Below, one piece after another: positions 1 through 6,141 of a DNA stretch of 8,070 nt. The DNA comes from Planctomycetota bacterium. GTDB lineage: Bacteria; Planctomycetota; UBA11346. The stretch lies in the NCBI GenBank assembly GCA_947470885.1, contig CANIXE010000089.1, positions 1 through 8,070 on the forward strand, in the 5' to 3' direction. The notes beneath the pieces are model-generated. The model searched no databases. It saw only the letters and a program-made list of their open reading frames with translations, and was not told where the DNA came from. Position numbers and translations under genes: made by a program. The stretch's first letter is position 1; each line of letters starts with the position of its first letter.

Positions 1-1106
1 AGGCGCTTGGTCTGGCGGGCCTTGGCGGCCAGGACCGCGGTGGCCAGCACCTGGTTGGCGGCATCGCCATCCCGGACCGGATCGACCACCGGCAGGCCGG
101 TTTCCTGGGCAATCTTGCGGCAGGCCTCGGCGCCCTCTTCGGCGGTCATTTCTTGGGTGCTGAGGACGATGGCCACGATCTTCCCCGGATGGATCGGGGC
201 GAGGATTTCCTCGTACAGCATTATGTAGGTCTGGATGGACGGCATCGGCGCATCGGTATGGCGCAACATCGTCCGGGTCGGGTTGTGGCAGAGGATCATC
301 GAATCCGGGCACGAGCCGTGGAGGACGCTCAAGGCGGTGCCGCTGTAGCACGGCGAGCAGATGCTGTTCTGGCCTTCCACCACCAGGATGTCCGCGTCGT
401 GCTGGTCTTCGTGGAGGACCAGTTGTTCCACCATGCCGCCGGCGAAGTCGCTAATCATCCGGTCGATGGCCACGCCCCGGCCGGTGATGAGGATGCTGTC
501 CTGGCTGGTGCTGACGAAGCGGGCGTTGATTTTCAGGGATTTCTCCCGGTTCATGTAACGTTCCAGGCCCAGGGCCACGGTGGTCTTGCCGATGTTGGCG
601 TCGGTGCCGACCACGAGCAGACGATGGGCCTTGGTTTCCCGGGCCTTGCCGGTGCTGACCAAGCGGTCGTCTGGAGTGGCCCGGAGGTTCACCAGTTCCA
701 CCGCGTAGCGGGCGGACAGAGCCACCAGGTTGGGGTCGCCGTTGACGCTTTCGTGGAGGCCGCTGATCACGCCAACGCGGTTGCGAATCGCTTCGTAGAC
801 CTGGGGACGCAGGCTGTTGGGCAGGAAGCCGCCGGGGGTGTTCACCCCGATCACCAGCCATTCCACGCCCAGGCGGATCGCCGCGTGGATGTCCCCCACC
901 ACCGGGATCTTGGCATCGATGCCGCAGAGCTGGCACAAGTCGGCGCCGGCGTACTTGCTGTCGATGACACAGACCACGTCCTCTGGGCGGAAGCGCAGCA
1001 GACCCATCGCGGTCTTGTTGCGATAGATGTCGAGGGCGCCCTCGGTCAGGATCGCCAGCCGGCGATAGATGGGGTGAACGGGTTTGAACGTGAGGCTACC
1101 GGGCAT
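1..1106 (-). CDS. DUF1611 family P-loop protein (DgcN-like), 3'-truncated by window edge
   Basis: The reading frame starts at the ATG at 1106 and stays open to the left edge: 368 complete codons, no stop. It was read directly from the reverse strand. The N-terminal half (about 15-160) is a Rossmann-like domain with a VCVIDSKYAGADL strand-turn near 45-57, VIGVNTPGGFLP (85-96) and SGLHESVNGDP (115-125). The C-terminal half opens with a Walker A-like loop, GTDANIGKTT (167-176), and continues with VVEGQNSIC (242-250) and LCHNPTR (272-278). This two-domain layout is that of DUF1611, often annotated as an NAD-dependent epimerase/dehydratase. One characterised member, DgcN, is reported as an N-acyltransferase that works with the racemase DgcA in D-glutamate catabolism; applying that function here is inference. 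Two CxxC pairs (58-61 and 250-253) are odd. No Shine-Dalgarno is visible. The start lies 15 bases after the pgl stop, suggesting translational coupling. Members are usually near 340-380 residues, so only a short tail should be missing. Confidence 0.85.
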   Translation of the reverse strand, partial: MPGSLTFKPVHPIYRRLAILTEGALDIYRNKTAMGLLRFRPEDVVCVIDSKYAGADLCQLCGIDAKIPVVGDIHAAIRLGVEWLVIGVNTPGGFLPNSLRPQVYEAIRNRVGVISGLHESVNGDPNLVALSARYAVELVNLRATPDDRLVSTGKARETKAHRLLVVGTDANIGKTTVALGLERYMNREKSLKINARFVSTSQDSILITGRGVAIDRMISDFAGGMVEQLVLHEDQHDADILVVEGQNSICSPCYSGTALSVLHGSCPDSMILCHNPTRTMLRHTDAPMPSIQTYIMLYEEILAPIHPGKIVAIVLSTQEMTAEEGAEACRKIAQETGLPVVDPVRDGDAANQVLATAVLAAKARQTKR

Positions 1107-1121
1107 AGTTGGGGTACCGTA

Positions 1122-1808
1122 TCAGGATAGGCAGTTTTGGCTACCGGCGGCGGCGTCATCCGCATAGCACCAAGTGCCGGAGGAAGGCAGGAGAGTGACC
1201 GGTAGACCCGGATCAGGCCCGCGGCCCAGGGCCCGAACCACCGGAGCCTTCGCCGCTCCCAGGGCCAGGATCACCCGATGACGGGCGGCGGCGAGGACGG
1301 GTAAAGTCAGGCTGAGGCGCCGGGGCGGCGGCTTCGGACTGTCGTGGATGGCGAAGACCTCGCCCAGTTCTTTCAGCCCGGGATGGTGGGGAAATAGGCT
1401 GGCGATGTGGCCGTCCTCGCCGATGCCCAGCAGGGCCACGTCGATGGGCCGGCCCAGGGTCGCCGCCTGGAGGGTCGCGGCGTACTGCCCTGCCGCAGCT
1501 TCCAGATCGACGGATTCCGCCGGCATCGGATGCACCCCGGCGGGCAGCGGTCCACCGGCCTGCCAGGCTGCCAGGGTCACCAGGTCATTGCGGTCCGGGT
1601 GGCCCACGGGCACGCCCCGTTCATCCACCCACAACAAGTGCAGGCGCTCCCGAACAAACGGATCCAGGATCTTCGCCAGGGTGGTCAGCACCGGGCCGGG
1701 GGAACGGCCACCGGGGATTGCCAGGGTCGCCCGGCCTTGGGCGGCGGCGGCCTCATCCAGCAGGGCGTGGAGGGCTTCGGCGACAGTGGCAGGGCTGTAG
1801 GGCAGCAT
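1122..1808 (-). CDS. pgl: 6-phosphogluconolactonase
   Basis: Predicted 228-residue cytoplasmic enzyme that hydrolyses 6-phosphogluconolactone to 6-phosphogluconate, the second step of the oxidative pentose phosphate pathway. Family motifs appear in order: the sugar-phosphate-binding loop IPGGRSPGPVL (about 31-41; the GGRSP variant replaces the commoner GGSTP), LLWVDERGVPVGHPDRN, and the signature LGIGEDGHIASLFP that holds the catalytic His. A C-terminal VILALGAAKAPVVRAL segment also fits. Length matches the usual 225-250. The frame is open upstream to 1937, but that part lies inside the methyltransferase gene and has no family similarity, so the ATG at 1808 was chosen. This leaves 7 bases after the methyltransferase stop. 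The N-terminus is then slightly short for the family, and no clear Shine-Dalgarno is present, so expression probably depends on coupling. No zwf or gnd neighbour is visible. Next downstream, 15 bases on, is the DUF1611 gene. Confidence 0.93.
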   Translation of the reverse strand: MLPYSPATVAEALHALLDEAAAAQGRATLAIPGGRSPGPVLTTLAKILDPFVRERLHLLWVDERGVPVGHPDRNDLVTLAAWQAGGPLPAGVHPMPAESVDLEAAAGQYAATLQAATLGRPIDVALLGIGEDGHIASLFPHHPGLKELGEVFAIHDSPKPPPRRLSLTLPVLAAARHRVILALGAAKAPVVRALGRGPDPGLPVTLLPSSGTWCYADDAAAGSQNCLS

Positions 1809-1815
1809 CGGGGTT

Positions 1816-2679
1816 TCAGAACGACGTGGGCAGGCGTATGCCGGTGAGGACCAGAAACACCGGGAATTCCTTGGCGGCCCGGTCTTCGGCCCCGGATCGG
1901 GCACCGATGGTGCCCCGGCGGTGACTGCACAGCTCATCCGCTCCGATCACCCCCAGGCCGGCGGCGGCGAAGGCGGCGATGTAGGTGGAAAGAGGCCGGT
2001 GGAAGCTGAGGGTCCGGGTGGGATCCGCCGGCTGTCCAGGGTGGAGTTTGATGGGCACCGTCAGGGGGGACAGGTAGCCATCCAAGCGCCGGTATTGAAC
2101 GCCATTGTCTTCGTCCCAGCCCCAGGTGGAACGCCGGGGGATGCGGAAGCACGGGTGGGTCATCACCGCGACGACGTGACCCCCGGGGCGGACAGCGGCG
2201 GCGGTGCCCGCCAGCACCGGGGCGATGGGATCCAGGTCCTGGAGGCACATCACCAGGGCCGCGTGGTCGGTGCGGGTGTCCCCCAAGACCTGGCCCAGGT
2301 TCCGCACATCCCCCACCAGGTGGGATTCCAGGTGACCCGCCCGGCGGCGGGCGGCATCGATCAGGGCAGGGGCTGCATCCACCCCCAGGGTTTTAACTCC
2401 TGAAGATCCCAATGCCCGGCCCAGTACGCCCTGGCCGCAGGCCACGTCCAGCACGGTCTGGCCCGGCTTGGCCGCCAGGCGTTGCAGCACCGTGGGCAGG
2501 ATCAGCCGGCGGTAGAAATCGTCGCCATCGTCGCCGACATGTTGGTCGTACCACGCCGCCGGGCGTTCCCAGGCGGTGGCGGCGGCGGGCCCGGGAGCCG
2601 GGGCAGCAAATGGGCGGGGGGGCAGATCCTTGCGCCGGGGCTTGGGAGCGAGGGAACGCGGCGGGATCGGCTTGGCCAT
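1816..2679 (-). CDS. class I SAM-dependent methyltransferase
   Basis: Predicted 287-residue soluble methyltransferase; the substrate is not evident. Residues 1-40 are a basic Pro/Ala-rich tail, probably disordered. A conserved-looking segment follows (WYDQHVGDDGDDFYRRLILP, 43-62). Then comes SAM motif I, VLDVACGQGVLGRAL (76-90), with the acidic SAM-ribose residue expected at D101 in LGVDAAP, GDVRNL (123-128) as a likely adenine-contact region, and the motif IV-like ALVMCLQDLDPI (140-152). A distinctive stretch MTHPCFRIPRRSTWGWDED (173-191) replaces the usual post-core strand. I recall this stretch from an uncharacterised methyltransferase group but cannot name a substrate. The frame is open upstream to 2970, but that extension runs back through the divergent lipoprotein gene and is low-complexity, so the ATG at 2679 was preferred. 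First gene of the apparent methyltransferase-pgl-DUF1611 unit. Confidence 0.87.
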   Translation of the reverse strand: MAKPIPPRSLAPKPRRKDLPPRPFAAPAPGPAAATAWERPAAWYDQHVGDDGDDFYRRLILPTVLQRLAAKPGQTVLDVACGQGVLGRALGSSGVKTLGVDAAPALIDAARRRAGHLESHLVGDVRNLGQVLGDTRTDHAALVMCLQDLDPIAPVLAGTAAAVRPGGHVVAVMTHPCFRIPRRSTWGWDEDNGVQYRRLDGYLSPLTVPIKLHPGQPADPTRTLSFHRPLSTYIAAFAAAGLGVIGADELCSHRRGTIGARSGAEDRAAKEFPVFLVLTGIRLPTSF

Positions 2680-2755
2680 GGCGGCATGGTCTGGTGCCGA
2701 CCCACTTGGCAACCCGGGGCGCGTGACTTGCGCGGGCGCGCCGCACATTGCGGGC
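2680..2755. promoter_or_regulatory. divergent intergenic region, probable promoters for both flanking genes
   Basis: These 76 bases separate the start of the minus-strand methyltransferase from the start of the plus-strand LysM lipoprotein, so at least one promoter, probably two, should lie here or just inside the genes. I see no convincing -35/-10 pair in this very GC-rich stretch. It contains a perfect GGCGCGCC palindrome at 2735-2742, but in sequence this rich in G and C that may be chance. No strong Shine-Dalgarno precedes either ATG. Confidence 0.3.
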
Positions 2756-3397
2756 ATGCGCACCGCCACCGCCCTGTTCTTCACCGCTGGACTTCTTGCC
2801 GCCCTGGGGGGCTGTGGGGATGAGCGCAGCGCCCCGGGAATGGTCATCACCTCCGATGGGCGGTTCCTGAGCAATTCCGCGACCACCGCCCAGGGGGAGG
2901 CGGAACGCTCCATCACCACGAGCTTGGAAGAGGCCTTGGGACGGACTTGGACGGTGGCGACGACCATCAAAGAATTGCCAAATTACCGGGAAAATGCGGT
3001 GGGCGGCGGCGAATGGGTCTGGGAATCCTGCACCGCTGATGTGGTCCTCACCGGGCCGGGGGCCTCGCCCCTGCCGGCGGATGAGATCAAGGCCGGGGTG
3101 GTGAAGTACCTGAAAAAGAAGATGCGCCATGGTGAGGCGCCATTGGCGGTGATGGTGAAGATCCAGACCGCGGCTGTCGCCGCCCCAGCGGTGCCTGCTG
3201 TCCCGGCAACGTCTCCGGTGAGTACCCCGGCCGTCGGCCCGCGTACCTACAAGATTCAGCCCGGGGACACCCTGGCGGACATCAGCACCCTGCATTTCGG
3301 CTCAACGGAGCGCTGGCGGGACATTCTGGCGGCGAATCCCGGAGTTACTGCCGACCATCTGGTCCCGGGCCAGGTGCTGGTCATCCCGACCCGCTGA
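2756..3397 (+). CDS. LysM-domain lipoprotein with an unrecognised N-terminal domain
   Basis: Predicted 213-residue envelope lipoprotein. Residues 1-19 form a signal peptide ending in the lipobox LGGC, with C20 as the probable lipidated residue. Residues about 27-138 are a mixed alpha/beta region I do not recognise, with a WTVATTIKELPNY segment, a GEWVWESC segment and the lysine-rich KYLKKKMRH near its end. An Ala/Pro/Val-rich linker (about 139-162) leads to a single C-terminal LysM domain (163-213), seen in YKIQPGDTLADIS, the W of RWRDILAANPG and LVPGQVLVIP. LysM domains bind N-acetylglucosamine polymers such as peptidoglycan, so the protein probably bridges the lipid anchor and the cell wall. 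There is no visible catalytic domain. The frame is open upstream, but only the ATG at 2756 gives a clean signal peptide. Its 3' end overlaps the convergent cyclase gene by 17 bases. Confidence 0.87.
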   Translation: MRTATALFFTAGLLAALGGCGDERSAPGMVITSDGRFLSNSATTAQGEAERSITTSLEEALGRTWTVATTIKELPNYRENAVGGGEWVWESCTADVVLTGPGASPLPADEIKAGVVKYLKKKMRHGEAPLAVMVKIQTAAVAAPAVPAVPATSPVSTPAVGPRTYKIQPGDTLADISTLHFGSTERWRDILAANPGVTADHLVPGQVLVIPTR

Positions 3398-4019
3398 GGA
3401 CCGCCCAGGCACCGCTGGTGCCGGGAGCTTGGCCTGGATGGGCCTGGAAGATGGCTCCGGCTGGGGTGATGCAGGCCACCCGGAATTCCTCAGTGACCAG
3501 GATTTCGCCGGATTCCGCCAGGTCCTCCCCCAGTTTGCTGGCGGCGTTCACCTGGGCGCCGAACACGTCATCGTCCCCGATCCGCAGGACATCGCCGTAG
3601 CCCAGGCCGATGCACAGGTGGACTTGGTCCTCGGGTCGACGGTGGGCGTTGGCGTGGTGGGTGACCGTCTGCATTGCCCGGGCGCAGGCCAGGGCGCTGT
3701 CTGGCTGGCGGAAGATCACCAGCAGGCTGTCTGCCTCAGTTTTCAGCAGGATGCCGTCGTGATCGGCGATCACCGGGCTGAACAGGCGCAGGGATTCATC
3801 GATCACCGCCAGAAAGTGGATGATTCCGAATTCCGCCACCCGCCGGGAAAAACCGCTGAGATCGGTGAACATCACCACCCAGCGTTCACCGAACAGATTC
3901 CAGATCCGTTGGTCGATGGCCGGGACGTCGGCCCCGGGTTTGGCCCGGTCCGCCAGCAGTTCCTGGAGGCGGCGGGCGCTGGCAGACACTGCCAGGCCGT
4001 GGGCGTGGGGCATGAACAT
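3381..4019 (-). CDS. class III adenylate/guanylate cyclase catalytic-domain protein
   Basis: Predicted 212-residue soluble protein consisting almost only of a class III nucleotidyl cyclase homology domain (about 46-190). Class III cyclases make cAMP or cGMP from NTP as dimers, using two metal-binding Asp residues. Here D53 in VVMFTDLSGFS and D97 in KTEADSLLVIF occupy those sites. The base-selecting pair would be K93 and D151 (DVFGAQVN), which favours ATP. The transition-state Asn is kept as N158, but the partner Arg expected in VNxASR is Lys (K162 in VNAASKL), so activity may be reduced or altered. The first 45 residues show no membrane segment or recognisable sensor domain. The start at 4019 is supported by AAGG on the reverse strand seven bases upstream; M3 is an alternative. 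The run of T produced by the FKBP terminator sits directly before this site. cAMP synthesis is inferred, not shown. Confidence 0.86.
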   Translation of the reverse strand: MFMPHAHGLAVSASARRLQELLADRAKPGADVPAIDQRIWNLFGERWVVMFTDLSGFSRRVAEFGIIHFLAVIDESLRLFSPVIADHDGILLKTEADSLLVIFRQPDSALACARAMQTVTHHANAHRRPEDQVHLCIGLGYGDVLRIGDDDVFGAQVNAASKLGEDLAESGEILVTEEFRVACITPAGAIFQAHPGQAPGTSGAWAVLSGSG

Positions 4020-4030
4020 CGGTGGACCTT

Positions 4031-4067
4031 AAAAAAGTACGGGGCGCGGATTCGGCCCGCGCCCCGT
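4031..4067 (-). terminator. intrinsic terminator of the FKBP gene
   Basis: On the minus strand an 11-base-pair perfect stem (ACGGGGCGCGG at 4039-4049 against CCGCGCCCCGT at 4057-4067, 7-base loop) is followed after two bases by six T residues (4036-4031). It begins 24 bases past the FKBP stop. On the plus strand no T-run follows, so it acts in one direction. The T-run leads straight into AAGG, the presumed ribosome-binding site of the cyclase gene, whose ATG is only 11 bases from the end of the T-run. Confidence 0.88.
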
Positions 4068-4091
4068 GGTATGCCTCAGATCGTCAGGGGC

Positions 4092-4829
4092 TTACTTGCC
4101 GCCGACGATTTCCAGCAACTCGACATCGAACAGCAGGACCTGATTGGGGCCGATGCTGCCGGGGCCGTTCTCGCCGTAGGCCAGCTCGCTGGGGATGGTG
4201 AACTGGAACTTGGAACCGACGCCCATCAGCTGCAGGCCCTCGGTCCAGCCCTTGATCACCTGGGTGACGCCGAAGGTGGCGGGTTCACCCCGGGTGACGC
4301 TGGAGTCGAACACGGTGCCGTCGATCAGGGTGCCGGTGTAGTGGACCTTGACGGTGTCCTTGGTGGTGGGCTTGACCGCACCTTCCTTGGCGGGGGTCAG
4401 GACCTTGTACTGGAGGCCGCTGGCGGTGGTGGTCACCCCGGGCTTCTTGCCGTTTTCGGCCAGATAGGCGACATTGGCGCCCTTGCGGCCTTCCCCGGCC
4501 TTGGCGGTCTTGGCCTGCATCTCGGCCTGGTACGCGCCGAGGACCTTCTGGGCTTCTTCCTTGGGCACGGCGGAGGGCTTGCCGGCAGCGGCGTCGAGGA
4601 TCGCCTGGGCCACCAGGGCGGGTTCCAGGTCGTACTGCTTCACGGCTTCGGCCATGTTGCCGCCCACCAGAATGCTGGCCTTCTGGCGCAGGGTCAGGGT
4701 CTCAAGACCGATGGTGGCGGGGGCCTCGGCGGGAGCGGCGGCGGGCTGGGGGGTGGTCACAGGGGTCGTTTCGGCAGCGGATAGGGCCAGGCTGCTGGCA
4801 GCGATGAGGGCAAGGGTGCGACAGAGCAT
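4092..4829 (-). CDS. secreted FKBP-type peptidyl-prolyl cis-trans isomerase
   Basis: Predicted 245-residue folding catalyst that isomerises X-Pro bonds. Residues 1-19 are a signal peptide (cleavage near ALSA-A), so it should act in the periplasm. A Pro/Ala/Thr-rich stretch (20-40) follows, then an alpha-helical FKBP_N-type region (about 41-116, including LTLRQKASILVGGNMAE), as in FkpA and Mip, which commonly gives a dimerisation arm. The C-terminal FKBP domain (about 135-243) keeps the pocket residues of human FKBP12: Y164, F174, D175, R180, V191, I192, W195, Y218 and F234, in KVHYTGTLIDGTVFDSS, QVIKGWTEGL and PSELAYGENG. The enzyme therefore looks intact. Length fits the FkpA/Mip group. The ATG at 4829 is the only start giving a signal peptide; a GGAT just upstream is a weak Shine-Dalgarno. 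It is transcribed away from the Liv operon and ends in a strong terminator. Confidence 0.94.
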   Translation of the reverse strand: MLCRTLALIAASSLALSAAETTPVTTPQPAAAPAEAPATIGLETLTLRQKASILVGGNMAEAVKQYDLEPALVAQAILDAAAGKPSAVPKEEAQKVLGAYQAEMQAKTAKAGEGRKGANVAYLAENGKKPGVTTTASGLQYKVLTPAKEGAVKPTTKDTVKVHYTGTLIDGTVFDSSVTRGEPATFGVTQVIKGWTEGLQLMGVGSKFQFTIPSELAYGENGPGSIGPNQVLLFDVELLEIVGGK

Positions 4830-4941
4830 GGATGATCCAGGGTGGATGGGGCGGAATGGCCCCAGGGATGGGATATGCTGTTGCCCGTGTCGGCAGGAAC
4901 AACCCGCAACCCTACCTTGTCAGTCTCCAGACCGACCCAGC
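4830..4941. promoter_or_regulatory. divergent intergenic region between the FKBP gene and the Liv operon
   Basis: These 112 bases must carry the promoters of the minus-strand FKBP gene and the plus-strand transporter operon. The only relatively AT-containing spot is GGATATGCTG at 4871-4880. In it TATGCT (4874-4879) is a 4/6 match to a sigma-70 -10 box for the operon, but no good -35 sits 17 bases upstream. A TTGTCA at 4917-4922 resembles a -35 but lacks a -10 at the right distance. No Shine-Dalgarno precedes the binding-protein ATG. Confidence 0.35.
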
Positions 4942-6141
4942 ATGCCGACCATGCCCCGCACCACCTTCTTCGCACCGCTGTTCGCCGCCCTGCTGTTTGC
5001 CTCAGGGGCCTCTGGAGAGGAAACTATTCGCCTGGTTTCCAGCCTGCCCCGGACGGGGAGTTCGAACGCCCAGACCTCGACCATCGTCAACGGCATCCGC
5101 CTGGCGATCGAAGAGGCCGGCGGCACGGTGGCGGGATTCAAACTGGCCTACGAGGATTGGGATGACGCCAGCCCGGAACGGGGGGCCTGGGATCCCGCGG
5201 TGGAAGCCGCCAATGCCCAGAAGGCGGTGAACGATCCCGACGTGATGGCCTACATCGGCACCTACAACAGCGGCGCAGCGAAGATCGCCATGCCTCGGCT
5301 GAACCAGGCCGGTCTGTTGATGATCAGCCCGGCCAACACCGCCGTGGGCCTGACCAAGCCCGGCCTGGGGGAAAGCACGGAACCCGCCTGCTACCGCCCC
5401 AGTGGCCAGGTCACCTATTTCCGGGTTGTCCCTGCGGATGATCTCCAGGGTGATCTGGGGGCGGCCTGGGCCAAAGAGCTTGGCGCCAAGAAGGTTTTCG
5501 TCCTCCACGACAAGGAAGCCTACGGCAAGGGCCTGGGCGAGGTGTTCAAGGCCAGCGCCCCCAAATACGGCATCAAGATCGTCGGCTTTGAAGGCATCGA
5601 CCTGAAGGCCGCCAACTACCGCAGCCTGGTGACCAAGATTCGGGCCGCCGATCCCCAGGCGGTGTATTTCGGCGGCACCACCCAGAGCAACGCCGGGCAG
5701 ATCGCCAAGGACCTCACTGGCGCCGGGTTGAAATTGCCCTTCATCGTCCCCGACGGCTGCCTGGAAAACGCCTTCATCGAAAGTGCCGGGGTCGCCGCCC
5801 TGGAAGGCCGGACCTACATCACCTTCGGCGGGGTGCCCCCGGAGCGCCTGACCGGCAAGGGTGCCGAATTCGTCGCCCGCTACGTCAAGCGTTTCAACGC
5901 CCAGCCCGAGGCCTACGCGGTCTACGGCTACGAATGCGCTGCGGTGGTCATCGACGGCATCCGCCGGGCAGGCAAGAAGGACCGGGGGGCGATCACCGCC
6001 GCGGTCCGGGCCACCAAGGATTTCGCCGGAGCCCTGGGCACCTGGTCGTTCGATGCCAACGGTGACATCAGCCTGCGCACGGTCAGCGTGAACACCGTCA
6101 AGGATGGCAAGTTCGCCTTCGTGAAGGTCCTCGGCCAGTGA
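4942..6141 (+). CDS. branched-chain amino acid-type ABC transporter substrate-binding protein
   Basis: Predicted 399-residue periplasmic binding protein of the LivJ/LivK (HAAT) type. Residues 1-25 form a signal peptide ending near ASG-EE. The mature protein begins with the typical strand TIRLVSSLPRTGSS. Ligand-site features by analogy with LIVBP are S110 in YIGTYNSGAA, A131-T133 in MISPANTAVGLT, Y194 in KEAYGKGL and D271 in VPDGCLEN. These would hold the alpha-carboxylate and amino group of an amino acid, but the side-chain specificity cannot be read, and ligands other than leucine, isoleucine or valine are common in this family. Three cysteines (C150, C273, C332) are present in the mature chain, with no lipobox, so it is a soluble periplasmic protein rather than a lipoprotein. 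The frame is open upstream to 4474, across the divergent FKBP gene; ATG 4942 (or 4951, nine bases later) gives the signal peptide. Its TGA overlaps the livH start by four bases. Confidence 0.93.
   Translation: MPTMPRTTFFAPLFAALLFASGASGEETIRLVSSLPRTGSSNAQTSTIVNGIRLAIEEAGGTVAGFKLAYEDWDDASPERGAWDPAVEAANAQKAVNDPDVMAYIGTYNSGAAKIAMPRLNQAGLLMISPANTAVGLTKPGLGESTEPACYRPSGQVTYFRVVPADDLQGDLGAAWAKELGAKKVFVLHDKEAYGKGLGEVFKASAPKYGIKIVGFEGIDLKAANYRSLVTKIRAADPQAVYFGGTTQSNAGQIAKDLTGAGLKLPFIVPDGCLENAFIESAGVAALEGRTYITFGGVPPERLTGKGAEFVARYVKRFNAQPEAYAVYGYECAAVVIDGIRRAGKKDRGAITAAVRATKDFAGALGTWSFDANGDISLRTVSVNTVKDGKFAFVKVLGQ

Noticed and set aside
153..1130. Plus-strand open frame of 325 codons
   Set aside because: It lies opposite the DUF1611 gene. 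Its composition is His/Asp/Gly/Val-rich with no family motif, as expected from the complement of a GC-rich gene.
1809..1937. Upstream extension of the pgl frame
   Set aside because: It overlaps the methyltransferase C-terminus and has no similarity to the 6-phosphogluconolactonase family.
2680..2970. N-terminal extension of the methyltransferase frame
   Set aside because: It is antisense to the LysM lipoprotein and adds no recognisable domain; the ATG at 2679 places the SAM fold at a normal distance.
2393..3295. Minus-strand open frame of 300 codons opposite the lipoprotein
   Set aside because: Arg/Gly/His/Pro-rich shadow with no motif. The plus strand has a lipobox and LysM domain, and the rest overlaps the methyltransferase in another frame.
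3429..4784. Plus-strand open frame of 451 codons, the longest antisense frame
   Set aside because: It runs across both the cyclase and FKBP genes and through the terminator between them. The product is Gly/Asp/His-rich and repetitive, while both minus-strand genes carry full family signatures.
4880..4910. Inverted GTTGC/GCAAC arms in the divergent promoter region, considered as an operator
   Set aside because: Only five base pairs, widely spaced; not distinguishable from chance.
4474..4941. N-terminal extension of the binding-protein frame
   Set aside because: It is antisense to the FKBP gene and would bury the clear signal peptide beginning at 4942.
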